NCBI GenBank assembly: GCA_016185875.1
Contig: JACPMS010000051.1
Location: forward strand, 1 to 16,280
From: Candidatus Woesearchaeota archaeon
GTDB lineage: Archaea > Nanobdellota > Nanobdellia > Woesearchaeales > GW2011-AR4
DNA length: 16,280 bases
Reading direction: 5' to 3'
Made by a program: the position numbers and the translations under genes. Under the pieces are notes generated by a model. It did not search any database, was not told the origin of the DNA, and saw nothing but the letters and a program-made list of their open reading frames with translations. Numbering within the stretch: the stretch's first letter is position 1; each line of letters starts with the position of its first letter. Below, piece by piece: positions 7,201 through 13,983 of this stretch.

Positions 7201-7978
7201 GATTGCCGAAGTTTGCAATTGCCGGGGTATTGGGCATGAAAAGCTTGTGAGTCATCAAATTGAAGAGCTCTCCTATATTTTTGTCATAGCTGCTAAACTC
7301 GCCTTTCCTGAGCATATCAAAAAACTTGCTCCAAGAGACTTTCATTTGCTTGTTTCTGTTGAACCTGTCATACATTCTTTTCAAAGCTTCAAGATGGTAC
7401 CTGTTTAGCTTGTAGCCTCCAATTGAAAACTGGTCCTCATGCAGAGCTGGCTTAAAATCCTCAGCCATGTTGACTGGCTGCTGCGCCTTAATGTCAAAAA
7501 CTCTTGCGTCATAGAACAAGTCAGGCAAAGCAGCATGCACAGCAACCCTTGTGAACAACTGCTTTGGCGTTTCGATAAGCTTGCCTGTTGCGTCCTTTCT
7601 CAAGTATCTTGCTTTCAGAACTCTTAAGGCATTCACATCAAACCTTTTGTCTACTTCATCAACCTCTTCCTTTTCAAGCACCAGCTGCTTTTCCTTTCTT
7701 ATTTCTGCCCTCTGCTGCCTGTAAAGAATATACGCTTTTGCTGTTGCAGCATGCCCTTCCCCAATCAGCACCCTCTCCACAGTGTCTTGTATTTCCTCAA
7801 CAGAAGGAGTTGCTTTGGCAAGCTTTTCAAGCTCTGCAACCACCTTGTCGCTTAATTTCTGGGCTAATTTTCTGTCTCTGCCGCCAACTGCATTTGCAGC
7901 CTTGAATATGGCATTTGTTATTTTGCTTTGGTCAAATTCTGCTATGCTTCCATCCCTTTTCCTTAAGATTTTTACCAT
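4292..7978 (-). CDS. nrdJ: Class II (B12-dependent) ribonucleotide reductase with ATP cone and intein
   Basis: This is a 1228-residue precursor; removing the 383-residue intein (residues 267-649) leaves an 845-residue enzyme that reduces ribonucleotides using adenosylcobalamin. The order is: ATP cone at about 1-90 (starts VKILRKRDGSIAEFD), reductase core from about 115, redox Cys650 in CFVLDVPDS, thiyl-radical Cys834 and Glu836 in NPCGE, second redox Cys845 in EPCNLGSIN (11 residues on, as in the Thermotoga enzyme), the IIAPTGSISMIAG segment near 1005-1017, and a C-terminal zinc-ribbon-like tail with CPEC, CLHCPGC and a final Cys1227 that can relay electrons. The start at 7978 has a good ribosome binding site, GAGGT at 7985-7989, 6 bases away. 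Upstream lie two NrdR-like boxes. The ATP cone implies allosteric activity control, which the partial paralogue at 1-362 lacks. Confidence 0.96.
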   Translation of the reverse strand: MVKILRKRDGSIAEFDQSKITNAIFKAANAVGGRDRKLAQKLSDKVVAELEKLAKATPSVEEIQDTVERVLIGEGHAATAKAYILYRQQRAEIRKEKQLVLEKEEVDEVDKRFDVNALRVLKARYLRKDATGKLIETPKQLFTRVAVHAALPDLFYDARVFDIKAQQPVNMAEDFKPALHEDQFSIGGYKLNRYHLEALKRMYDRFNRNKQMKVSWSKFFDMLRKGEFSSYDKNIGELFNLMTHKLFMPNTPAIANFGNPLGMGSACFHPNQAIMTEKGPKEIKDIKVGDLVLTHKGRFRKVEKVYVRNTDSLYKVSCSKLPKPSMLVTEEHPILSYKDNKIQWLPLNSLKEGDYVALSCPKEVEDVEQIKVSDIVKNVNVNEKDECSYKYKGGKFDAFVHTTKPVKNTIIVDNDVMKLFGYYLSEGSIADKDCVRFTFSIDEEAYCQEVTSIMEKKFGISSRIERTNSEARKWLSLRFHSTILANFFENILGRGYNKKHIPHWIMKLPQHKQKGLMAGLIRGDGTIFKNSNKTNARLVMCNQNVVYAFWQMTMRCGVFAALGKESMPKLGSTQPYRCTISGEQGLLLINELYGRQETDTGYKPNTFVVNDVIFTKIENILKIEYVGPVYNLEVQEDHSYVANMVSVHNCFVLDVPDSIDGIMETLKNTAIVFKAGGGMGYNFSKLRPEGDFVSSTGGIASGPISFMRLFDTMTEVIKQGGIRRGANMGILNSNHPDIERFITAKEGNKALRNFNISVLIMSDFWDYYEKNEPYPLINPKDGKVVRHVNPRVLFDKIVYQAWESAEPGVIFFDKVNDYNPFYEHLGPIVTTNPCGEVLLYPNEPCNLGSINVWAFAKQDEEGNTYLDWDGLREVTMKCTKFLDNVIDVNNFPLKAIEEMSLSTRKIGLGVMGVGDLLYEMRLGYNTEEGRKFMEQLMEFIAYWSKIESIELARTRGNLPYYDKSFYKQGRLPIRGADLRQEWHFEWDKLKDDVKKYGIRNGYTTIIAPTGSISMIAGCSSGMEPVYSLVFEKNVKVGSFYYVDPAAEKVLREEGLYNDKLMEDINANKGVIQNIGYVPERIREVLVTAMDITPEDHIRALASFQKWVDSSISKTNNFPADATVEHMRESYILAYRLGCKDVTVFRDTSIKDQVLVAPKAKERKEEVKVELKQPEQMVKESESGLVFAGESDDKPKSKFAMKNCPECGTLLEIKEGCLHCPGCGWGLCM
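6032..7180 (-). mobile_element. Intein with LAGLIDADG homing endonuclease in the reductase
   Basis: This in-frame insertion of 383 residues begins at Cys267 (block A, CFHPNQAIMTEKGPKEI) and ends at His648-Asn649 (block G, VSVHN), followed by the +1 extein residue Cys650. Block B is T329-E-E-H332. Block F is VYNLEVQEDHSYVANM. The endonuclease motifs are LFGYYLSEGS (about 419-428, acidic E426) and GLMAGLIRGDGTI (about 515-527, acidic D524). All splicing residues and both endonuclease acids are present, so it looks active in splicing and possibly in homing. It interrupts the gene exactly before the redox cysteine, so an unspliced enzyme would be dead. The paralogue at 1-362 has an uninterrupted site here. 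Confidence 0.95.
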
Positions 7979-8027
7979 TTTCAGACCTCTTTTTAAGTTT
8001 TAGCCGGTTTTTACTACTTATTCGAAA

Positions 8028-8075
8028 ACACAACAGGTAGTATATAAGACATTATTAATACACTATATGTAGTAT
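8028..8075. promoter_or_regulatory. Two NrdR-box-like sites and TATA box upstream of the reductase
   Basis: ACACTATATGTAGTAT at 8060-8075 matches the bacterial NrdR box consensus (acaCwAtATaTwGtgt) at 14 of 16 positions. ACACAACAGGTAGTAT at 8028-8043 matches at 12 of 16. The starts are 32 bp apart, three helical turns, which is the spacing usual for paired NrdR boxes. Both share the 9-mer GTAGTATAT. The minus-strand TATA-like CTTATATAC (8048-8040) overlaps the box nearer the gene, so a bound repressor would block it. Transcription would start near 8015, leaving a leader with the GAGGT ribosome binding site. The match and spacing are seen; NrdR binding is inferred. Confidence 0.6.
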
Positions 8076-8172
8076 ATTTTCAAAGTGGTGCTTATATATA
8101 AATATTTTGGTTTGGTGAATGAGCTTGCAGCTAAAAGACACCAATCTTTTCTGTGCGCTTTCAAACAATAAC

Positions 8173-8180
8173 TTTAAATA
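8173..8180 (+). promoter_or_regulatory. TATA box for smc
   Basis: TTTAAATA ends 24 bases before the ATG at 8204, which predicts a leaderless smc message. A second TATA-like run, CTTATATATAAATA (8091-8104), lies further upstream and could be an additional promoter in either direction. Confidence 0.5.
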
Positions 8181-8203
8181 TCACCAATATAGCAATTATT
8201 ATC

Positions 8204-11200
8204 ATGGAAGAGCAGGCTTCAAGCGAATCATTAATGCCGCAAATAGCTATTGCAGAGCAAGCTGTTAAGGCAACTAGAATAAACAAAATAGTGATGCACG
8301 GCTTCAAGTCTTTTGCAAAGCATACAGAAATACTGTTTGGAGGCAACTTCAACTGCGTTCTTGGCCCAAACGGCGCAGGCAAAAGCAATGTTTTGGATGC
8401 TTTATGCTTTGTACTTGGCAAATCTTCGTCAAGGGACTTGAGAGCGGAAAAATCAGCAAACCTGATATATAATGGCGGCAAATCAAAAAATGGGGCCAAG
8501 CAAGGGGAAGTAAGCATTTATTTTGACAATTCCGCCAAAGTGTTCCCTACAGAAGACAGGGAAGTGAAGATAACAAGGGTGGTAAGGCAAAATGGCCAGT
8601 CTATATACAAGATTAATGACAAAGCCATGACAAGGCAGCAAATCACAAACCTTCTTTCTTTGGCAAAGATAGACTCTGACGGCTATAATATAATCCTGCA
8701 AGGCGACATAGTGAAGTTTGTTGAGATGCATCCCGAGGACAGGAGGCTGCTGATAGAGGACATAGCTGGCATTTCAATTTACGAGGAAAAGAAGCACAAG
8801 GCAATGCTTGAGCTTGAAAAGGTCGAGCAGCATTTGAGAGAAACAGAGCTTATACTGACTGAAAGAAACACTTACCTAAAGGAGTTAAAGAAGGACAGGG
8901 ACCAGGCATTGAAGTACAAGGAGATGAGCGACAGGATAAAGCAAAACAAGGCTTCCTACCTGAAAATCCAGATAAACAAAAAAGAATTTGAAAGGAAGGA
9001 GGTTCAGGAAAAAATAGATTCAGGCAGCAAGAGTCTTGCATCGTTAAGGGAAAAAATAAGCAAATTAAAGCTGGAAAATGAGGACAAGAAGAAGCAGATA
9101 GAAAGCATTTCAAAAGAGATTGAGGAAAAAGGCGAGATAGAGCAGGTAAAGCTGAACAAGGATGTTGAGACATTGAAAATAGAATTGACAAAGCACAATT
9201 CAAGAATTGATGTTTGCAGGAGCGAGTTAAGCAAGATAAGCCAGAGAAGGAATGATTTGAAAAACAATATTGAGGAAATAGGAAGAAGGATCGGGCAATT
9301 GACAAACGAGAAAAATGAGTATGAAAGCCAGACAGCATCCAAGAACAAGGACAGGGAATCCATAAACAATAAAATACAAAAATTCAAGGAAAAAAATAAG
9401 CTTGACAGCGTAGCCGATATAGAAAAACAAGTGGAAGAGATTGACAGAAAAGCAGAAGAGCTTCAAAAGGAAATAACCTCATTAAGGGAAAGCCAGCATA
9501 ATTTTATAAGAGAAAAGGACAGAATTGGACATGAAATAAGTGCTGTTGAAGACAAGATAAAAAAAGTCATCGATGTCGAGAAAGAGCAGAAGCAGATGGT
9601 TGATGCCTTGAATGACAAAAGGCAGCTGTTCAAGAGCTCAACCCTGGAGCTGAATAAATGCCTTGATGAAGACTCGTTTCTGGCAGTGCAGCTTTCTGAT
9701 TCAAGAAGAAAACTGAACGCTGTTAATGAGGAGCTTGCAAAGCTTCGCGCAAGAGACATAACAATAAGGGAAGTTGCAAGAAGCGATTTGGCTGTCAAAA
9801 AAATCCTTGAGATGAAAAACAAAAGAGAAGGAATCTATGGCACAGTTGCAGACCTCGGCAATGTGAGCTCAAAGTATGCAGTTGCCCTTGAAGTTGCAGC
9901 CGGAGCAAGAATAAAAAGCATTGTTGTTGAGAATGACAAATTGGCAGCAGAGCTGATAAATTACCTTAAGGAAAACAGGCTCGGCACAGCAACATTTTTG
10001 CCTTTGAACAAAATAAGCCCAAAAGAATCAAGCGAGGAAGCAAAAAGGATGATGGGCGCAAAAGGAGTTCATGATTTGGCAATTAATCTTGTGTCTTACG
10101 AGCCTAAATTCAAAAAAGTCTTTTCATACGTCTTCTCAGGCACAATTGTTGTTGATGACATACATGTTGCAACACGCCTCGGCATTGGAAAGGCAAAGTT
10201 TGTTACATTGGACGGTGATGTGGCAGAAATCAGCGGAGCGATGCACGGGGGCTACAGAGAGCGCAAAAAAGAGGCATTCGGCTTCAAGGAAATGGAAATT
10301 GGGCAGAGCCTTGAGGAAAATGAGAAGAAAACCCGAGAGCTTGAAAGCCTGATAGCTGTCCTTGAAAAAAAGCGAAACGCAAATGAAGCCAGGATAACAG
10401 AGCTCAGGGAGAAAAAGGCGATTCTTGAGGGCGAAATTATCAAGTCTGAAACATCCATGCGGCTGGAGACAAGCGACCCAGAAGCTTCAAGGCGGCAGCA
10501 GAAAGAGATGGAAGCAAAGGATAAAGGTATTGATTCTGAGATTAATAAAATAAGCAGTAAAATTTCAGAATGCAACAAGCAGTTGACAGATTTAAAAATT
10601 GAAAAGCAAAAAGTAAGGAATGTTATTGCGCAGCTTAGCAATCCAATGCTGCTTGCAGAGCTGAACACATTTGAGCAGAAGTTCAAGGAGCTCAGCGAGG
10701 AAATAATAAGGCTGGGCTCTGAGATAAAGAACATTGACGCGCAAATTATAAACATATTCATCCCGGACAGGGAAAAGACAGAGAAAATACTGAAGCAGCT
10801 GGGCAAGGACGAGGAAGAATTCGACAACGAGCTCAAAAGCCTGCAGCAGACTATTTCACAGAAGGAATTGATGCTCAAGGAAAAGGAAACCCTTGCAAGA
10901 GAGTTCTATATCAGGTTCAAGGACCTGTTTGCAAAGCAAAGCAAAATCAATGAGGAAGTGCAGAAAAATGAGATTTCAATTGACAAGATAACAGAGGAAA
11001 GCAGGCAAGCTGAAATAAAGGTGAATTTTCACTCCTTAAAGAACGCAGAGACAGTAGCTTCCTTGGCTGCCTTAAGCCAGGAATTCTCCCAGTATGAAGG
11101 AGTCAAGCTTGATTTGGAAAAAGACGAGCAGCAGCTGAAGAATGAAATCTCCAAGTTTGAGAAGATGAGGGAGGAAATCGGCTCTGTCAATATGAGGGCT

Positions 11201-11770
11201 CTGGAAGTTTATGGCGAGGCAGAAAGGCAGTACAATGAATTTCTGGACAAAAAGGACAAATTGGGAACAGAAAAAGACAGTGTTTTGACGATGATGAAGG
11301 AGATAGAGGGCAAGAAAAAGGAATTGTTTATGAAGACATTTGAAGTTGTGAACAGCAATTTCAAGAATTTTTTCAACATGCTGACTACAAAAGGCGCAGA
11401 AGCCAATTTGGTGCTGGAAAACGAGGAAAACCCGTTTGAGGCAGGCCTTAGAATCAATGTAAAGATAAGCGGGAGCAAGTTCCTTGACATAAGGGGGCTT
11501 TCAGGAGGGGAAAAAACCCTGACAGCGCTGGCTTTTATTTTTGCAATTCAGGAGCACGAGCCCGCTTCATTTTATGTTCTTGACGAGGTTGATGCAGCCC
11601 TGGACAAGCACAACAGCGAGAAGCTTGCAAAGCTGATAAGAAAATATGCCGAAAGGGCGCAATACATACTGATCAGCCACAATGATAACATTGTGTCAGA
11701 AGCAGATGTGCTTTACGGGGTTTCTATGAACGTAGATGGAATTTCACAGGTTGTTAGCCTGAAGATTTGA
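8204..11770 (+). CDS. smc: Chromosome segregation ATPase SMC
   Basis: This is a 1188-residue SMC, a normal length for the family. SMC dimers form ATP-driven rings with ScpA/ScpB kleisin partners to organise and segregate chromosomes. The order is: a 23-residue Met/Ala/Glu-rich leader, N-terminal ATPase with Walker A GPNGAGKSN near 54-62, the Q-loop region with SDGYNIILQGDIV, a long coiled coil, hinge at about 540-690 (opening REGIYGTVADLG and ending near GAMHGGYRERK), the return coiled coil, signature LSGGEKT at 1099-1105, Walker B FYVLDEVDAALD at 1123-1134, and ILISHNDN near the end. I chose the ATG at 8204 because the TATA box at 8173 fits it. An in-frame GTG at 8153 would lie upstream of that transcript start. 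The gene stands alone on its strand; no kleisin gene is adjacent. Confidence 0.97.
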   Translation: MEEQASSESLMPQIAIAEQAVKATRINKIVMHGFKSFAKHTEILFGGNFNCVLGPNGAGKSNVLDALCFVLGKSSSRDLRAEKSANLIYNGGKSKNGAKQGEVSIYFDNSAKVFPTEDREVKITRVVRQNGQSIYKINDKAMTRQQITNLLSLAKIDSDGYNIILQGDIVKFVEMHPEDRRLLIEDIAGISIYEEKKHKAMLELEKVEQHLRETELILTERNTYLKELKKDRDQALKYKEMSDRIKQNKASYLKIQINKKEFERKEVQEKIDSGSKSLASLREKISKLKLENEDKKKQIESISKEIEEKGEIEQVKLNKDVETLKIELTKHNSRIDVCRSELSKISQRRNDLKNNIEEIGRRIGQLTNEKNEYESQTASKNKDRESINNKIQKFKEKNKLDSVADIEKQVEEIDRKAEELQKEITSLRESQHNFIREKDRIGHEISAVEDKIKKVIDVEKEQKQMVDALNDKRQLFKSSTLELNKCLDEDSFLAVQLSDSRRKLNAVNEELAKLRARDITIREVARSDLAVKKILEMKNKREGIYGTVADLGNVSSKYAVALEVAAGARIKSIVVENDKLAAELINYLKENRLGTATFLPLNKISPKESSEEAKRMMGAKGVHDLAINLVSYEPKFKKVFSYVFSGTIVVDDIHVATRLGIGKAKFVTLDGDVAEISGAMHGGYRERKKEAFGFKEMEIGQSLEENEKKTRELESLIAVLEKKRNANEARITELREKKAILEGEIIKSETSMRLETSDPEASRRQQKEMEAKDKGIDSEINKISSKISECNKQLTDLKIEKQKVRNVIAQLSNPMLLAELNTFEQKFKELSEEIIRLGSEIKNIDAQIINIFIPDREKTEKILKQLGKDEEEFDNELKSLQQTISQKELMLKEKETLAREFYIRFKDLFAKQSKINEEVQKNEISIDKITEESRQAEIKVNFHSLKNAETVASLAALSQEFSQYEGVKLDLEKDEQQLKNEISKFEKMREEIGSVNMRALEVYGEAERQYNEFLDKKDKLGTEKDSVLTMMKEIEGKKKELFMKTFEVVNSNFKNFFNMLTTKGAEANLVLENEENPFEAGLRINVKISGSKFLDIRGLSGGEKTLTALAFIFAIQEHEPASFYVLDEVDAALDKHNSEKLAKLIRKYAERAQYILISHNDNIVSEADVLYGVSMNVDGISQVVSLKI

Positions 11771-11875
11771 GATAATAATTTGCAGAAAAAGGGTAGACCA
11801 TTTAAAGAATACGACAAATGAGCCCATACAAAGCGTTTATGAAGAAAGATACTGTCATGAAAAGAAATAAATAAT

Positions 11876-12076
11876 TTATGCTCTTCTGGACTTCTTAATG
11901 CCTTTCATAATGTCTTCTTTGCTCATCTTTTCAGTAATAGACTCAATCTCCTTTACGCTGTCTCCCTTGTTAATGCCTAATCGCTGAAAAAACTCTACAG
12001 TTTTGACTGCCCCTAACTCCTTAAACAGAGTTGCTATTCCCTTTTCAACTAGCGGATGATGCATTTCACTTTCCAT
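11876..12076 (-). CDS. Small helical protein, probable antitoxin partner of the PIN protein
   Basis: This is a 66-residue, charged, helical protein. Its core HHPLVEKGIATLFKELGAVK and the basic end IKKSRRA resemble short proteins that commonly neighbour PIN-domain toxins. It overlaps the PIN gene by 11 bases if the first ATG is used; the ATG at 12064 (MHHPL) is an alternative. The order is toxin first, antitoxin second, the reverse of the usual vapBC layout. There is no recognised DNA-binding motif. The antitoxin role is inferred from the overlap and small size. The 105 bases between its stop and the smc stop hold nothing I can support. Confidence 0.6.
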   Translation of the reverse strand: MESEMHHPLVEKGIATLFKELGAVKTVEFFQRLGINKGDSVKEIESITEKMSKEDIMKGIKKSRRA

Positions 12077-12548
12077 GCTCTTCAGTCACTTTTCGAACAA
12101 CTTCAATTGGATTAACGATATGCAGCTTAAAGTTGTGCTTGAATAAAAAGCTTTCTATTGTTTTGGCCATTCTAAGCAATTCGATGTCGCAAGTAACCAA
12201 GTAACTGCAGTTGGATACGGCAGCCGATGCAATGTGCAGGCAGTCTGCATAGTCCTTAATATAAGCCCTAATTTTGTCTGCAAGTCTTTCAACATCTGAG
12301 TTGGTATAAATCATGCGGTTTTCCACATTTTTTGCAAGTTGAAATACAAGCTCGCGCTTGTCTTTTTCTTCAATAAGGTTAATCTCGTAAAACAAAATTT
12401 CTGATGTAATCACTAATATAATTTCTCTGCGGGCAAAATCAAATAGTTCTTTAGCGCATTTTGCTTCCAATTCCACGTTCTTGTCAGTCAAGTCGTCCAA
12501 AGGTCTACAAAATGCATTAGTATTAAGCATAACATTGTTAATTTTCAT
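12066..12548 (-). CDS. PIN-domain protein, VapC-like, first acidic residue replaced
   Basis: This 160-residue PIN-fold protein is longer than typical VapC. It has E50 (TSEILFYEIN), D102 (YADCLHIASA) and D121 (YLVTCDIELL), but the first conserved aspartate of the motif is Asn: it reads MLNTNAFCRPLDD where LDTN is usual, so N9 replaces D. That could weaken metal binding or mark an inactive relative. The start ATG shares bases with the glycosyltransferase stop (ATGA), and the stop overlaps the downstream small gene, so three genes are translationally linked. Nuclease activity is uncertain given the substitution. Confidence 0.75.
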   Translation of the reverse strand: MKINNVMLNTNAFCRPLDDLTDKNVELEAKCAKELFDFARREIILVITSEILFYEINLIEEKDKRELVFQLAKNVENRMIYTNSDVERLADKIRAYIKDYADCLHIASAAVSNCSYLVTCDIELLRMAKTIESFLFKHNFKLHIVNPIEVVRKVTEEHGK

Positions 12549-13243
12549 TTCCTATACCTTAAATCATACTTGAAAACATCGCTTCTTATCTCTCCAAAAA
12601 ATATCCTGTAAAAAGCGGATAACAGGAGCTTAAGTCCAACCTTAAGCCTGCCTTCCTTTTCAAACCTTCTCATCGACACATATGTTGTTGCGCTCCTTAG
12701 AATCCTGAACTTTCCATGCTTTCCGCACCTTTTTACATAGTCCATGTCCTCGCTCAATTTTATTGATTCGTCAAAGCCAGTGGATTTTTTGTGAAGCCAT
12801 TTCCTGCAGAATATCCCGCCTCCTGAGGCATTTGGATAAAAAAGCTGGGTTGCAAAAACCCATAAGTTAAAGATTCCAAAAAAGATTTTATCAACAAAAT
12901 TGTTGCCGATTGGGCTTATATAACATCCAGCCACGTCCAAATTTTTCCTTTTCATTTCATCAATCGCGTTTTCCAGAAAATTTTTGCCAAATTGAACGTC
13001 AGCATCCAAAAATAATAGAATGCCGCCTTTTGCAGATTTTGCTCCGCTGTTCCTGCCTGCAGCAGGCAAGCCTCCTTTTGCAATCCTGCAGCCATTGCTT
13101 TTTGCTGTCTGCCTCGTCTTGTCTTTGGAACTGGCGTCTGCAACAATGATTTCATAATCCTTATAGGATTGATTTTTAATGCAATCCAGCAATTTTGGAA
13201 GGTATTTCTCCTCATTAAATGCCGGGATTATTATGCTTATCAT
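12545..13243 (-). CDS. Family 2 glycosyltransferase
   Basis: This 232-residue GT-A fold enzyme transfers a sugar from a nucleotide-sugar donor to a lipid or glycan. It opens with ISIIIPAFNEEKYLPKLL; EIIVADASSKDKT (31-43) is the nucleotide-binding strand, D80-A-D82 is the metal-binding DxD, and SED at 164-166 holds the likely catalytic acid. A hydrophobic stretch (about 116-137) may associate with the membrane. I prefer the start at 13243: the first in-frame ATG at 13303 lies inside the TATA-like region and would be upstream of the transcript start, and the domain begins right at 13243. A GAGGAT sequence sits immediately before it. It forms an ATGA-coupled operon with the PIN gene. The acceptor is unknown. 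Confidence 0.88.
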   Translation of the reverse strand: MISIIIPAFNEEKYLPKLLDCIKNQSYKDYEIIVADASSKDKTRQTAKSNGCRIAKGGLPAAGRNSGAKSAKGGILLFLDADVQFGKNFLENAIDEMKRKNLDVAGCYISPIGNNFVDKIFFGIFNLWVFATQLFYPNASGGGIFCRKWLHKKSTGFDESIKLSEDMDYVKRCGKHGKFRILRSATTYVSMRRFEKEGRLKVGLKLLLSAFYRIFFGEIRSDVFKYDLRYRK

Positions 13244-13302
13244 ATCCTCTTTGGCTATCAACCCTTCTTTATAAAACTGCCCAATGCAAAAAATCCACAA
13301 CA

Positions 13303-13317
13303 TTTAAATATCTATAA
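13303..13317. promoter_or_regulatory. Shared bidirectional promoter element
   Basis: TTTAAATATCTATAA reads as a TATA-like box in both directions. On the plus strand transcription would begin near 13333, on the SD-like GGAGTGGT before the TTG start at 13346. On the minus strand it would begin near 13285, upstream of the glycosyltransferase ATG at 13243. Confidence 0.45.
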
Positions 13318-13345
13318 GGTTTTTGCCATTTTGGAGTGGTATACG

Positions 13346-13963
13346 TTGGGGCTAAGAAAAGACTTTTTGATTCATAAGAGCAAGACTGTGGAGTCTTTCA
13401 GGCTTGTAAGGGCAGATATTTCAGGTATGGGCATTCATATAGAGCATTTAAAAAATATGCTTGCTTCTGCAGAGTCAAGAATTTCTGCAATAGGCAATCA
13501 GGTGCTAACTCTAGGCAGATCAATTGATAAGTTCTCATCTGACATTCAAATGCAGCAAAGCAATAACCTCATTATCCAATCCAAAATTGATGCCATAAAC
13601 AAGTCCATTTCAAGCTCAATCGAGTCGGTAAACTCCTTAAATAAGGGAATAAGCGGCATGCTCTCAAGGCAGCAGGAATCATCAAAAAGAATATCAAGCC
13701 ATGATGCTGCAGTTAAAAAGCTGTTTTCAATGTCAAAAGCACAATCAGTCAAGGAAAAGCAGCTTAATTCTGAATTAAAAAAATCGCGGATGGAAGCTAA
13801 AAAACTGAGAAATTTTATCAGCCAAAGCCTCAAGAAGATTGATAAAAAAATAATAGCAAAATCATCCAAAGCGGTTAAAAGGAAAATTTCTTCAAGGAAA
13901 TCCGCAAAAACACCCAAGAAGAGGCTGGTTGAAGTGATGAAAATAAAAAAACCTTTAATCTAA
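13346..13963 (+). CDS. Basic coiled-coil protein of unknown function, TTG start
   Basis: This 205-residue protein begins (M)GLRKDFLIHKSKTVESFRL, an N-terminus I associate with conserved proteins of DPANN archaea, though no function is known to me. Residues about 25-160 are heptad-rich with many Ser/Asn/Gln (a coiled coil broken by polar stretches). The last 45 residues are strongly Lys/Arg-rich, which suggests nucleic-acid or membrane-surface contact. There is no signal peptide or membrane segment. I chose TTG at 13346 because GGAGTGGT (13333-13340) sits 5 bases upstream and because the open frame further left runs into the divergent glycosyltransferase. The gene ends in a hairpin and faces the tRNA gene. 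Confidence 0.7.
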   Translation: MGLRKDFLIHKSKTVESFRLVRADISGMGIHIEHLKNMLASAESRISAIGNQVLTLGRSIDKFSSDIQMQQSNNLIIQSKIDAINKSISSSIESVNSLNKGISGMLSRQQESSKRISSHDAAVKKLFSMSKAQSVKEKQLNSELKKSRMEAKKLRNFISQSLKKIDKKIIAKSSKAVKRKISSRKSAKTPKKRLVEVMKIKKPLI

Positions 13964-13982
13964 TTCTTATTTTTGATAAGAA
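13964..13982. terminator. Hairpin between the coiled-coil gene and tRNA-Gly
   Basis: TTCTTAT and ATAAGAA form a perfect 7-bp stem around TTTTG. It starts one base after the coiled-coil gene stop and ends two bases from the tRNA 3' end, so it could end transcription from either side or mark the tRNA 3' trailer. Confidence 0.45.
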
Positions 13983-13983
13983 A

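Noticed and set aside
8153..8203. In-frame GTG extension of smc by 17 residues
   Set aside because: It would lie upstream of the transcript start predicted from the TATA box at 8173-8180, and the extra residues do not resemble SMC N-termini.
8119..8268. 49-codon open frame starting ATGAGCTTG upstream of and overlapping smc
   Set aside because: The GGTGA before it directly abuts the ATG with no spacer, the composition is random-looking, and it overlaps smc in another frame.
11818..11874. 18-codon ORF after smc (MSPYKAFMKKDTVMKRNK)
   Set aside because: It is too short to support, has no properly spaced promoter or ribosome binding site, and I recognise no homologue.
13244..13303. 20-residue N-terminal extension of the glycosyltransferase
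   Set aside because: The ATG at 13303 sits within the TATA-like element, upstream of any transcript made from it, and the catalytic domain starts exactly at 13243.
13169..13345. Leftward extension of the coiled-coil gene frame
   Set aside because: It overlaps the divergent glycosyltransferase and its promoter; the TTG at 13346 has the ribosome binding site.
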